Positions 14,448 to 26,137 of a stretch of 64,000 nucleotides of DNA are shown here, one piece after another. A program made the position numbers and the translations under genes. Numbering within the stretch: position 1 is the first letter of the stretch; each line of letters begins with the position of its first letter. The stretch lies in NCBI GenBank assembly GCA_014529385.2, contig CM043966.1:42317537-42381536 (forward strand), written 5' to 3'. The notes under the pieces are model-generated. The model was given only the letters and a program-made list of their open reading frames with translations, was not told where the DNA came from and made no database searches. The DNA comes from Adiantum capillus-veneris. Its lineage: Eukaryota > Streptophyta > Polypodiopsida > Polypodiales > Pteridaceae.

Positions 14448-16399
14448 TCATCCACCTTGTGTACTCAGCCTTGGGAAACTTTTGCTAGCTCTTATTAATA
14501 CATTCTCTATAAAGGTCTCTTGGTTGCTTGGCTTAAACCTTACCCCCATGACTTCAATGGAAGACTCCTCTTTAGTAATGTTGCCACTAATGTCTTCCTC
14601 TAAGGTGCTATCAATCCAGTCTTCCTCCATCTCACTTTGTGATGATTCTTCATGGAGCTCCTCTTGCTGTTTCTCCTTCATGTCAAAGACAACCTACTTA
14701 TTTATGATTGTAATTCTTGCAAATTTTCTTTGTAGTCTCCCAATCTTGGAAAGCTCACATTTTTATTAGACATGGTCTTCCCAGGAGAAATGGGTAACCA
14801 TTTCCTTTGGTAGACATAACATAGAAACCCACTATGCTCTTAATGCCAAAGGCCTCCACAAAAACATTTTTACAAATGCCTATGCACCATCCTTGCTATT
14901 GTTTGTCATTTTCACTTTGATTTTAGGTGTCTCATGGATGTGTATGCCTAGTTTTTGCATGAGTCCCTCTGTCATGATACAAATTTGTGCACCCCCATCC
15001 ACTAGAACTTTCGTAACCAATCTCCATTTGGTATAACAATCTAGCACAGGTGTAATATCTTCATTCATTTCATCTTTTGCAATTTTAACAACCAGTATAC
15101 TCTCTTTTACCTTTCTGCTAGTGCTAACTGCCTTCATTAAATCCCTTCTAACTTGTCGACATAATGCAAGAAATTGAGGCCATGAGATATTAGGGCCCTT
15201 AGGGCTCATGTCTTCCAACAGGTTGTATGGAGCCATACCATGTCCAAGAGGGAAGTCTTGGAGGTTGATACAACATCGAGTCCTCTGGGCTTCCTTGGTC
15301 TCTTTCACCTTCTTTTCTTGTCCATGGTCACTTTGTGGTATGACTCCTTCTTTCTCCTTACCTTTTCCTCGGTCACGCTTATTGCCATTTGCTTCCATGT
15401 CAAACTCATTTGAATTGTCACCTCTACCACATGCACATTTGGATCTGGCAAAGGTGGAACTCCTTCCACTCCTTGTGGAGGTGGTCTTGCTCCATTTTGT
15501 CGTTGTAGAAGCATTGGTTGTTGACTAGTTCCTTCACCTACATTCATCACTGGATAATTCAAGTTAGATGTCCCTGACTCCCCATGGGGCCAAGGACAAT
15601 AATACATCCCATGTCTAGACTTTCCACAATTCCAACATTGCAAAAGTCACCTAGGTCGTGGCTCTTGCTCCTCTACTTTCTTTGTTTGTCCCTTAGGACC
15701 TACGACTTGTGCAAGGTGAATTGACAAATTGCTTAAGGGTTCAATTAATTTTTCAATCACTTTAGATGTGTTACCTTAGGAATCTCTCTAGATATTGATA
15801 CTTGCAACTTTTCCTTGGGTCTAGGAACATCTATTGAGCCTATCCTCTTAGGAACTTGAGTTTTCTATACTTCTTGGAAGATCTAGTTTCAACTGCATCA
15901 TAGGTGCAGGTGCACCTGCCTCCACCTTTACCTTAAGACCAGGAAAGAGTCCGGCTATGAACCTCTCCTTCTTTAGAAATTCTGCACCATCGCTAGGGTT
16001 AGCAACATTTTGTATCCATAGAGCCCAAAGAGGTAGAAACTCTTGCTTGTACAAGTAGTGGTCATCTAAGTCTTTTTTGTTATGATGAGAAACAATGTCT
16101 TGCCATAGTTTTTGAGTTTCATGGGGATCAGAGAAGTATTTCTTGAAACGATTCACAACTTCTATGTAATTCTCCTTAACTTCCTCAGGCAAAGAGTCAA
16201 ACCAAGTGCTAGCATCTTTCCTAAGGACCACCTCAAACATTTCTACAGGTTCTTGATCAGTCACTATCCTCCTGATACGGCAAGACATCTTGAAATTTGC
16301 TAAAAATATTTTGCATCCTCTCCAGGCTCTCCAAAGAAAAGAAGATATCCGGACATTTGGCATTGGCCTTCCATTATTATGAAATATTACAACACGAGT
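14448..16399 (-). pseudogene. Gag and protease of gypsy family B, copy B1 (truncated and interrupted)
   Basis: Minus-strand order right to left. The gag core at 16399-15848 has LANFKMSCRI, WFDSLPEEVKENYIEVVNRF and QEFLPLWALWIQN, the retrotransposon gag domain that builds the particle shell. A CCHC knuckle CWNCGKSRHGMYYC lies at about 15637-15596. The protease segment near 15017-14960 reads LVDGGAQICIM, with DGG in place of the usual D-S/T-G, so it is probably inactive. An acidic tail follows at 14681-14448. Frames change between 15848, 15643 and 15398, and near 16330 an alternative frame gives FFGEPGEDAKYF, a better gag match, so indels are present. Homology to 58028-58838 shows it is a second copy of the B2 family. 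It stops matching near 14513; pol is absent. Element A is inserted at its right end. Confidence 0.85.
16395..16399. repeat. Target-site duplication, left copy (CGAGT)
   Basis: Pentamer bordering element A; the right copy at 25304-25308 is CAAGT. One G/A difference fits a later CpG transition. Confidence 0.8.
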
Positions 16400-17996
16400 T
16401 TTCATAATAATCAATATCTAATTCTCCTAAATGATTTTCTCATATTAAACTGATCATTTAATGTGGGGAAGGCCAGGGGAGAAAAAGCTAGAATATTGGT
16501 TAAGCTAGCAGACCGGCCACAGTAGGGATCCAAAGGAGGGAAAATAGGGATCCAAAGGGGGGGCCATCTGCAAAAGAGCCATGTGCAACAATGGGCTAAA
16601 AAGACCCTAAGGTTCAGCCCATTAAGACTTCCAAAATTCTAAGGTTCCAAAATTCAAAGGTTGTGTCCAAAGGTCAACCCTAGGGAAAATTGGATGCTTT
16701 GTGTGTGCCCTAAAAGTCTTTGCACATCCCTACATGGGAGGGGGCGAGCCCTAAAGGTAGGGGATGAGAGAGAAAGCCACACACACACACACACACACAC
16801 ACAGGCTCCCTTTACACAAAGGGAATGAGGGACACATGTCAGCTCCCTAGGCCAGATGCCCACAAATTGTGCCCAATTTCTATTGGATGACCCTTGAAGT
16901 GGACCAATGAAGATTGAGCTAGAGTAAATCTAGTTTAATTAATTTAAAAACATTTAATAAAAGAAACCAATGAGAATTAAGTCTCCTAGAAGACTATTGG
17001 GCAGTCTCCCAAGGGGTCCAATGAGCATTCAGGAGCCCCATGGCTTGCCTGATTCCTATTGGACAGGAGGCAAAGGGGTACAATGAGAGTTTAGTTTAAT
17101 TATTTAATTACCTAAAGCTCTCACAAAAGGGGAAAGGGGGACACATGTCAGAAGGCTATCACTTATGCTCCTTAATTGTAATTGGCTTGACTTGGGGAGG
17201 GCCAATGAGGCTTCAGAAAGAGCATTTAGCAAGAGGGATCGCCCAAGAGAGAGAGGGGGATGATTTTTGCAAGGCATTATCACACACACACTCACACAAG
17301 CTCATGTGTGAAGAAAGAGAAGACTATCTCTTCCCAAGCTTTAATGGAGAACTCATCACCTACTCCAAGCTTGTGAGATAGAAGCCTACAACAACACTCT
17401 CTTGGCATGTGGATGCAAATCCAACCAAGAGCCAAGCTTCAATGCATGCTCATCTCCTCTACCAAGCTAATTACTAAGCTAAGCTAAGATACATATGAGT
17501 GATTATGTGAGGAGATGTACATCTTTCTCGTAAGATACTCCTTCTTCCTCTCACTCTACTCTCATACCCTGCTAGCTCTCACCATCTTCGAAGGTGTGTG
17601 AGGTCTTGGGTCTGAGAATGGGGATAATTCAAGTTGTGTTTGTTAAGTGTTTTGCTTAGTGTATGAAGTTTGCATCTTCATTGCATTAGCTAGTCTTGAA
17701 GGAACACAAAGAATTGTATTGTACAATGTCTCTCTTGATGGGAGAAACCATAATACAAAGCCTTTTGGAGGGGGGACCGGCTCCATGAAAATCCGGTCCT
17801 CAACTGTTGTCAATAGCTTAATTGCTCTCTCTTTTGAACGTATTGTTGATACTATCTAACTAGGTGTTATGCTTTTTGTTGCTCTCTCCACCCAAGCACT
17901 CTTGTAATTCTCATTAGGAATCTATTCTAATGAAATGCCCACTATGTTCATGCTAATTTCCGCTACACATAAGTTATTAGGCCATTAAATGTTACA
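16400..17996 (+). repeat. 5' LTR of element A
   Basis: It starts TTTCATAATAATC where the 3' LTR has TGTCATAATAATC, so the terminal TG has mutated to TT; it ends GTTACA. It contains a 13-unit CA run at 16778-16803 (9 units in the 3' LTR). The LTR should carry promoter and polyadenylation signals; a weak TATA-like ATTTAATAAAAG sits near 16957, where the 3' LTR has ATTTATATAAAG. Confidence 0.95.
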
Positions 17997-17997
17997 T

Positions 17998-18009
17998 TGG
18001 TATCAGAGC
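17998..18009 (+). promoter_or_regulatory. Primer binding site, initiator-Met tRNA type
   Basis: TGGTATCAGAGC one base after the LTR end, complementary to the 3' end of plant initiator methionine tRNA; it primes minus-strand DNA synthesis. Confidence 0.95.
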
Positions 18010-18413
18010 TCAAGGTTTCTTTTTTCTTGCTCAAGAAGGGAGGTCCTCAAGCTAGCTACAAATGGTTGGGATTATTAATTGCCTGTGAGTAAGTAGAATA
18101 GGGATTTTTCAGCCTTGCAGTGCGCCTACCTTTGTGCAGTTAACGGGGCATCACCGTCGAGAGGTATGGTCTTCATAGTGGAGTCCTATGGGGCTTGCCT
18201 ACGGCTTAACCACTATTGAGCTATTAGAAGCTTGACAGGAGCCGGTGCTGTTTTGGTGTCGAAAGACCCTCTCTTCTATTCCTTGCAATTAATGGTATTC
18301 GAGCCGCGGGTACAGTAGCTTGAGTGCTTTTTCTAAAGGGGTAAAGAGGAGTAGCAACTAGGTCTTGAAGTGCCAAAGTACACCTAAAAATTTTACACCC
18401 AAAAGTTGTTAGA
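18010..18413 (+). other. Untranslated leader of element A
   Basis: 404 bp between PBS and the gag ATG. No ORF of note; probably carries packaging signals. Confidence 0.6.
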
Positions 18414-21400
18414 ATGGCTGACAATAGTCAAGAGAGTGAAATTAATGTTGATAACTTTGATTTTGCTCATGAGCAAGCTACTAATGATGCTTCAATGCTT
18501 GTTAACTATCTTGTTTCTAGGCTTCAACAAGCCATGGGCAATCCATCTCTCCAAAGTGAAGTGCAACGGCAGCTCCGTGCTCACGGGATTCTCCAAGCTC
18601 ATCACCATGACGAGAGAACACCTAGGAAGCCTCCTTGTGAGACTACCAAAAGAGGTCTCTCTCCGATTCGGGAAGAAGAAGAGAATCCATATGAAGGGCT
18701 CAAGAATTGACTTCTTGATGATGCATCTCCTTCCCAAAGGAGAAATCAAGAGCCTCCACCGAAGGAACGAGAAAGAAGCGAGTCTCCCTCCACCTCGGAG
18801 GAGATGGCTCCACGAAGACGGCGGGCTAAACGCTCTCCATCACCACCAAAGCGGAGAAGACCATCATATTCTTCTCCCCACCACAATTCAAAGAGGGATG
18901 ATAAAAAGCAAGAGAAGAAAAAGGCGAGAAAGAGGACACCCTCTTCTCCATCTTCTTCATCCTCTTCCTCTTATGAAAGCTATGGTGAAGATGACAAAGA
19001 TCAAGACAAGAAAAAGGCGAGAAAGAGGTCACCCTCTTCTCCACCTTCTTCAAATTCTTCACCCTCAAAAGAAAGTGATGGTGCAACCTTTGAACCATCA
19101 AAAAGAAGAGGCCATAGGAAATCCTATGCCGCATGGAAGAGGTCGTCCAAGTTGAATAAATTCAAAGAGGGAGGGAAGAGCATCTCTTTCCTTACCTATA
19201 ATGGTACCTTTGGTACTACGGACAAAGTCTTGGCCTTTATCCAGCAATTCGATGCAGCGTTTGGATATGAGGGCTTCACGGAGTCCTCTAAGCTACGCCA
19301 TGTAGCTATACACTTTCAAAAGTCCGCCAGACAATGGTGGTCTAGCCTACGAGCCAACGGTGAAGCTCCACGAACATGGAAAGCTTTAAGAGCTTCCATT
19401 ATGAAGCAGTTTTTGGCCACCAATGCCAAAGACAAAGTACTCACCGAATGGCGAATCTTAAAGCTCTCTCCCAATGAATCTATCCACAAATATGTAGACA
19501 AGTTTTGGGACCTACAACTCAAAGCCACTGTCTTCAAAAAGTTGGATTTTGGAGAGCAAAAGCAACAATTTTGTGCGGGCTTAACCGAAGAAATGGCGGA
19601 GTATGTCAACTCCCAAAGACCACGTACCATATCGGCGGTAATACACCACACTATGGTCGGCTCTCGAATCAATTTCCAAACGGGGGCAAAAAGAAATAAT
19701 AAGCCCCCGGAAAATAAGGGTTCCAATGAGCCTAAGGGGAAGGACAATGTCCAAAAGTCTCCTAAGGGCAACTCCAACAAAGCTAAAGAGAAGGGAGTTT
19801 ACAAAGGTAAGAATAAACTCTCTCCTGAAGAGCTTGAGCATTATCATAAGGATAACCGGTGTTTCAAGTGCAGCGAACAAGGGCATGCGTACCGCGCTTG
19901 TCCCCAAAAGAACAACCGCCAAGATCCTCCTAGAGCTTCCTTCGTTGAAATCCAAGAGGAGGAGACTCACCAAACTCAACACAAAGGATCTCCTCTATGC
20001 CATGCTTGGGGAAAGGTAAGAGAACATGATGCTTTTATTCTCTTTGACCCTGGTTCTACTCACAATTTTATATCTATAGAGTTGGCCACCAAGCTAGGAA
20101 TACAATCCTACGAGATGGGAGATGTCCTACCCGCAGACAGTGCCTTCAAGGGGCAAGAAGCTTCAGTCACTCCCTTAATCCGGAAATTGAGGCTTCATGT
20201 CCAAGGCTATGTGGACAAAGAGGACTTCTTTATCTCTCCTCTCAAGCATGAGGATGTAATCCTAGGGGCACCATGGTTTGACCGCCTGGCTGCCGATGTT
20301 AAATTTCCTGAAAGGAGAATCTCCTTTAAGTTCAGGGAAAAAGACATGTATATAGATGCTAAGGAAATGGGTAACACCATCCCCATTGTACATACACCAG
20401 CTTTCAACAAGTCAATAAAGAGCTCTATTTCCATGTACATGATTTTTGTTAAAGACTCTCAAAATGAACCTAATGCTTTAGCAAAAGAAAATAAAAGCAA
20501 CCAAAAGGAATTAGAGTTATCCAATTTTCTCAAGGGGTTTCAAGATGTTTTTATTGACGACATCCCGTGTGAGCTACCTCCTAAACGAGGTAATGATGAC
20601 CATACAATTGAACTTCTTCCAAGAAGTTCACCGCCTAATAAACCTCCTTATAGAGTTTCTCAAGCTCAACAAGAGGAGATTATGCGGCAAGTGCATGAGT
20701 TAGTTGAGAAGGGTATGGTTAGGCCAAGCTCATCTCCATTTTTCTCACCTGTGCTATTAGTGCAAAAGAAAGACGGAACATATCGTATGTGTGTCGACTA
20801 TAGAGCACTAAATAGGATCACTATCAAGAATAGGTTTCCTGTTCCACGGGTAGAAGACCTATTTGATAAGATACAAGGATCGACCTACTTCAGTAGGGTT
20901 GACCTAAAAAGTGGCTATCATCAAATAAGGATAGTTGATCAAGACATTGTAAAGACCGCATTTCGTACTACATTTGGTCTTTACGAATACATTGTCATGC
21001 CTTTTGGCTTGACCAATGCACCAGCCACATTCAATCGCTTGATGGAGAAGCTGTTCAGGCCTCATCGAACTTTCACTTGAGTGTTCTTTGATGATATTAT
21101 CATCTACTCTAATTCATTGGAGGAACACAAGCAACACCTCCAGGTAATATTTCAAGTTTTAAGAGAGAATAAACTTTATGTTAATCAAAAGAAAAGTGAA
21201 TTTTTCTTGCAAGAGATTCAGTATTTAGGTCACATTATCTCTCAAGATGGCATCCAAATGGATCCATCCAAGTTAGAGGTAATAAAAGGATGGCCTAAAC
21301 CAAGGACTCTGCATGAACTAAGAAGCTTCATAGGTATGTGTGCATACTATAGACGCTTCATAGAAAAGTTCTCACAAATTGCGGGACCATTACATGACCT

Positions 21401-23359
21401 AACAAAGAAAAGCGTTAGGTATACATGGTCTGCTAAGGAGAACAATGCTTTTGAAAAGCTTAAAGAAAAGCTTATCTCTCAACCTGTGCTTACACTACCG
21501 GATCTCTCAAAACCATTTGAGGTCCAATGCGATGCTTGTGGTGATTGCCTTGGAGCTGTTTTGCTCCAAGAAGGGCACGCCATAGGCTATGAGAGTCGAA
21601 GGCTCGACCCTGTTGAGCAAGCTCTAGGCATATACGAAAAAGAACTCCTTGCAGTTCTACATGCCTTAGACTCATGGAAGCACTATTTATTGGGGACTCC
21701 TTTCATTCTGCGAACGGATCACCAAATTCTTAAGTACTTCATGACGCAGACCAAGCTCTCCAACAAACAAATGAGGTGGGAAAATTTCCTTTCGCAATTT
21801 CATTTTCATATTGCTCACATTGCTGGCAAGCATAATCAAGTAGCCGATGCACTCTCAAGACGACCGAGAGTGAATGCGGTTTCCATAGCAACTCACAATG
21901 ATCTATCTTCAATGATAGATGGGTATGCTATTGATCCCGATTTTAGAGATGTGATTTCAGCCCTTACATTAGGGAAGAAAGAAGAACCATTTACTTTACA
22001 AGATGGTTACCTTCTCTATGGCAATAGACTATGCGTTACTAACTCACTACGTGAGAAAGTAATGTATGAATCTCATGCTCCACCTTATGCGGGGCATAGA
22101 GGGATTCAGTCTACCTTAAAGGGAATTGAAACATATTTCTATTGGCCTACCATGAAAGTGAGCATACAAGAGTATGTTTCCAAATGTGTGGTATGCCAAA
22201 AGACAAAATTTGATAGAGGGAAGCAACTTGGATTGCTTCAACCCTTGCCAATCCCTAATTCACCATGGGAGAGCATATCCATGGATTTTATCTTTGGATT
22301 GTCTAAGTCTATCCATGGGAATACGAGAATATGGACGATAGTAGACAGGTTTAGTAAACAAGCTCATTTTATACCTGTCAAAAAGACTATCAAAGCCCAT
22401 CAAATGGCAACCCTCTTTATTTCACAAATTTTCAAGTACCATGGCTTGCCCATGTCCATAGTGTCGGATAGAGATCCTAGAATGACCAGTAATTTCTGGA
22501 AGGGTCTCTTTGAGAATTTAGGAACAAGGCTAAACTTCTCTTCGGCCTATCATCCACAAACTGATGGCCAAAGTGAAATAACTAACCTAACCATTCTCGA
22601 TCTACTAAAAGCCTATGTAACGGAAGTAGATCAAAGATCCCAATGGGAGAAGTACTTACCCTTAGTGGAGTATGCTTACAATAACACTGTACATACTTCC
22701 ACAGGAAAAGCACCTTTCGAGGTAATTGAGGGAAGATCAAAAAGTCCCTTGCTAAGGTACATGGGAAGATCTTCGCTGCAGATGAGTATAGCCGAGACCT
22801 ACAAGAATCTTTCCAAAAGATTAAGGATGCTATCTCTATCTCACAGCAAAGGCAAAAGGCTGCTGCTGACAAGCACAGAAGAGCCCAAGCCTTTAAAGAA
22901 AACGATTGGGTCTTGTTAAAGTTTCCCAAGGCTCGATTAAGGCACACAACGGGCAAGAATCTTACGGGTCACCAAAAGTACTATGCTAAACTAGCAAAAA
23001 GGTACTATGGTCCCTTTCAGATTCTTAGGCCAATCAATGAGATGGCCTATCAACTCAAGTTTCCCAATCATTGGCTCATACACAATGCTAATCATGTGAG
23101 CCTATTAAAGCCTTACAAAGGAGCGCCACCTCAAGAACCAACTATTGAAGACCCACCAGAGATCGAGGACCAAGAAGAGGTGCTGCAGCCCAAGTTCATT
23201 CTCCGACATGAAGACAAGGTACTAAGAGGGGGTAAGACTATCTGACGATATCTTATTAAGTTTAAGAATTATCCTTTTGAAGATGCTAGATGGATGCAAG
23301 GCATACAATTAAAGGATAACCTAAACCTTTTCAATGCTTACAATGCTTCCCAAGAGTAA
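18414..23359 (+). pseudogene. Gag-pol polyprotein of element A (broken)
   Basis: The start is the first ATG after the leader (MADNSQESEINVDNF). One frame spans 18414 to about 22740 with TGA at 18708-18710 and 21078-21080. Residues counted from the ATG: a Lys/Ser-rich region with KKKARKR repeats (~165-215); gag core with [24 protein letters not shown] knuckle [14 protein letters not shown] (~483-496); protease [11 protein letters not shown] with D at 545 (DPG replaces DTG/DSG); RT from [11 protein letters not shown] (~790) to VFFDDIIIYS (~890); RNase H with D near 1040; integrase zinc site from His ~1221, then catalytic D1291, D1352 and E1388 (D-x60-D-x35-E). A frameshift near 22735-22760 moves the integrase tail to another frame (QRQKAAADKHRRAQAFKEND, then 22913-23245). 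A chromodomain-like end (IRRYLIKFKNYPFEDARWMQ region) spans a third TGA at 23243-23245 and stops at 23357-23359. The first TGA follows residue 98; the second sits immediately before VFFDD. Confidence 0.95.
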
Positions 23360-23702
23360 GCAAATGTACAAAATGTTAAAAATGAACAAAATTTTTGTCT
23401 TATAAGACTCTCTTTTTCTTTATTTGTGCACAAAAATGAAGTAGTATGCATGCTTAGATCAAGTTTGCGGAGACGACGTCTCCCAAACACCAAGTAGAGC
23501 TTGTCACTCTACTATGGAAGACTGATAGGACTGATGTGCAGACATGCTTGCGGCAGCCTCAGGCTCTCAAGCGCCAAATGGACTAGTCATCCATTATGGA
23601 ATGATGTCGTAGGGTAACATAGGGATCCTCTACCCGCTAAGAAAAGGACTCATGAACATCCTTTATCTTCTCTACACCATAGTCGAGGACGACTATGATT
23701 TC
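23360..23702 (+). other. 3' untranslated region of element A
   Basis: About 340 bp between the pol stop and the polypurine tract; no ORF or repeat seen. Confidence 0.6.
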
Positions 23703-23715
23703 AAGAGAGAGGTAA
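23703..23715 (+). promoter_or_regulatory. Polypurine tract of element A
   Basis: AAGAGAGAGGTAA immediately before the 3' LTR; the purine run primes plus-strand synthesis. Confidence 0.8.
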
Positions 23716-25303
23716 TGTCATAATAATCAATATCTAATTCTCCTAAATGATTTTCTCATATTAAACTGATCATTTAATGTGGGGAAGGCCAGGGGAGAAA
23801 AGGCTAGAATATTGGTTAAGCTAGCAGACCGGCCACAGTAGGGATCCAAAGGAGGGAAAACAGGGATCCAAAGGGGGGGCCATCTGCAAAAGAGCCATGT
23901 GCAACAATGGGCTAAAAAGACCCTAAGGTTCAGCCCATTAAGACTTCCAAAATGCTAAGGTTCCAAAATTCAAAGGTTGTGTCCAAAGGTCAACCCTAGG
24001 GAAAATTGGATGCTTTGTGTGTGCCTAAAAGTATTTGCACATCCCTACATGAGAGGGGGCGAGCCCTAAATGTAGGGGATGAGAGAGAAAGCCACACACA
24101 CACACACACAGGCTCCCTTTACACAGAGGGAATGAGGGACACATGTCAGCTCCCTAGGCCAGATGCCCACAAGGTGTGCCCAATTTCTATTGGATGACCC
24201 TTGAAGTGGACCAATGAAAATTAAGCTAGAGTAAATCTAGTTTAATTAATTTAAAAACATTTATATAAAGAAACCAATGAGAATTAAGTCTCCTAGAAGA
24301 CTATTGGGCAGTCTCCCAAGGGGTCCAATGAGCATTCAGGAGCCCCATGGCTTGCCTGATTCCTATTGGACAGGAGGCAAAGGGGTCCAATGAGAGTTTA
24401 GTTGAATTATTTAATTACCTAAAGCTCTCACAAAAGGGGAAAGGGGGACACATGTCAGAAGGCTATCACTTATGCTGCTTAATTGTAATTGGCTTGACTT
24501 GGGGAGGGCCAATGAGGCTTCAGAAAGAGCATTTAGCAAGAGGGCTCGCCCAAGAGAGAGAGGGGGCTGATTTTTTCAAGGCATTATCACACACCCACTC
24601 ACACAAGCTCATGTGTGAAGAAAGAGAAGACTATCTCTTCCCAAGCTTTAATGGAGAACTCATCACCTACTCCAAGCTTGTGAGATAGAAGCCTACAACA
24701 ACACTCTCTTGGCATGTGGATGCAAATCCAACCAAGAGCCAAGCTTCAATGCATGCTCATCTCCTCTACCAAGCTAATTACTAAGCTAAGCTAAGCTACA
24801 TATGAGTGATTATGTGAGGAGATGTACATCTTTCTCGTAAGATACTCCTTCTTCCTCTCACTCTACTCTCATACCCTGCTAGCTCTCACCATCTTCGAAG
24901 GTGTGTGAGGTCTTGGGTCTGAGAACGGGGATAATTCAGGTTGTGTTTGTTAAGTGTTTTGCTTAGTGCATGAAGTTTCCATCTTCATTGCACTAGCTAG
25001 TCTTGAAGGAACACAAAGAATTGTATTGTACAATGTCTCTCTTGATGGGAGAAACCATAATACAAAGCCTTTTGGAGGGGGGACCGGCTCCATGAAAATC
25101 CGGTCCTCAATTGTTGTCAATAACTTAATTTCTCTCTCTTTTGAAAGTATTGTTGATGCTATCTAACTAGGTGTTATGCTTTTTGTTGCTCTCTCCACCC
25201 AAGCACTCTTGTAATTCTCATTAGGAATCTATTCTAATGAAATTCCCACTATGTTCATGCTAATTTCCGCTATACATATATTATTAGGCCATTAAATGTT
25301 ACA
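23716..25303 (+). repeat. 3' LTR of element A
   Basis: TGTCATAATAATC...GTTACA, keeping canonical TG...CA ends. Aligns along its whole length with 16400-17996. CA microsatellite has 9 units (24093-24110). Confidence 0.96.
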
Positions 25304-25308
25304 CAAGT
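25304..25308. repeat. Target-site duplication, right copy (CAAGT)
   Basis: Pairs with CGAGT at 16395-16399 with one mismatch. Confidence 0.8.
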
Positions 25309-25379
25309 TGCAACAAGGGATACAATAAGAGATTCAAAACCACTCGCCTGCAAATGAAGAAGTAAGAAAGTACCACTCT

Positions 25380-26130
25380 AGGTTTTCTTCTTCAGCTATC
25401 CAAGCTTCAATGAGGTCTCGATTTGTTTGATTAAAACAAAAAGGTGGACTATTGATGAGCTCTAAGAAGGGTTGAATTCTTTAAAGCTAAGGTGATAAAT
25501 GGAAATGTCTAGAACTTCATTTTCTGGATCCAAAAGAGCAACGACATCCCAAGTGATGAATTGCACTTGCTCTACAATTCCAACGCACAAGCGGTTTGTA
25601 TAAAAACTAGACCTTCATGCTTGTTGAAGGCTGTGAGAAAGTAGCAATTGACTAGGAGATCCTTTCCTTCAAGTTTTGCATAGTCAGAGTCAGGAAACCT
25701 TCTCACAATTTCATACAGAACATCCTCATCGAGTCCAATCAAGTTTGCAAGATTTAAAGACTCCACTTGTGGGACATAATTTTTGGACAAAAACTCCTTA
25801 GGATTATGGTTAAATTATTCATAAGCATAAAGAGATTTACGATGTATCTATGAACAAAGTGTCATAGAAAGTATAGAAGGATGAGAATTTATACAAGTTT
25901 GCAATCTTCTCTATGCTCTCTTTATTAAGACAAGCTGTAAATAGCTCCCTATCTCGCTCCCTATCTCCTTTGTTAAAAGTGAAAGGGAGACTATTAATAA
26001 GATGCATATGAGAAAAAAATTCACTAAATGTGAGTCTATGAAGTATGAACTCTGGCCGCAAGTTTCCTGTAGAGTCTTCCTCAATGGTAAAATGCACTCT
26101 CCAAACACCAAATTTCACTCTATTTACCAA
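25380..26130 (-). pseudogene. Decayed ORF of unknown function upstream of the B1 gag
   Basis: Three minus-strand pieces read in order: 26130-25837 (MVNRVKFGVWRVHFTIEED...), 25790-25572 (MSKNYVPQVESLNLANLIGL...), and about 25570-25380, which passes a frameshift near 25460. I do not recognise the protein. An internal repeat is visible: LTFSEFFSHMHLINSLPFTF in the first piece and LSFKEF...ELINSPPFCF in the last, each followed by an acidic/Asn-rich stretch. Since element A is a clean insertion, this ORF originally lay directly upstream of the B1 gag in the same orientation. It could be an extra ORF of element B, as known for Tat/Ogre retrotransposons, or a host gene remnant. Element C begins 8 bp beyond its start, so it has probably been cut off there. 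Confidence 0.45.
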
Positions 26131-26137
26131 TCTTAGG

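Larger units (their letters stand above)
16400..25303 (+). mobile_element. Complete chromodomain Ty3/gypsy retrotransposon (element A), 8.9 kb
   Basis: All structural parts are present: two LTRs of 1597 and 1588 bp, a 12-bp primer site, gag-pol, a chromodomain, a polypurine tract, and flanking pentamers CGAGT (16395-16399) and CAAGT (25304-25308) that differ at one base. By eye the LTRs differ at roughly 40 positions, about 2-3 percent, pointing to a fairly young insertion, on the order of a million years at usual plant rates (inference). The coding region has three in-frame TGA codons and one frameshift, so this copy is non-autonomous. It lies in the opposite orientation to, and inside, the B1 gag sequence. 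Confidence 0.96.

Noticed and set aside
18406-19155. Plus-strand 249-codon ORF rich in Arg, His and Leu
   Set aside because: Shifted-frame shadow of element A gag; the gag frame contains the expected domains.
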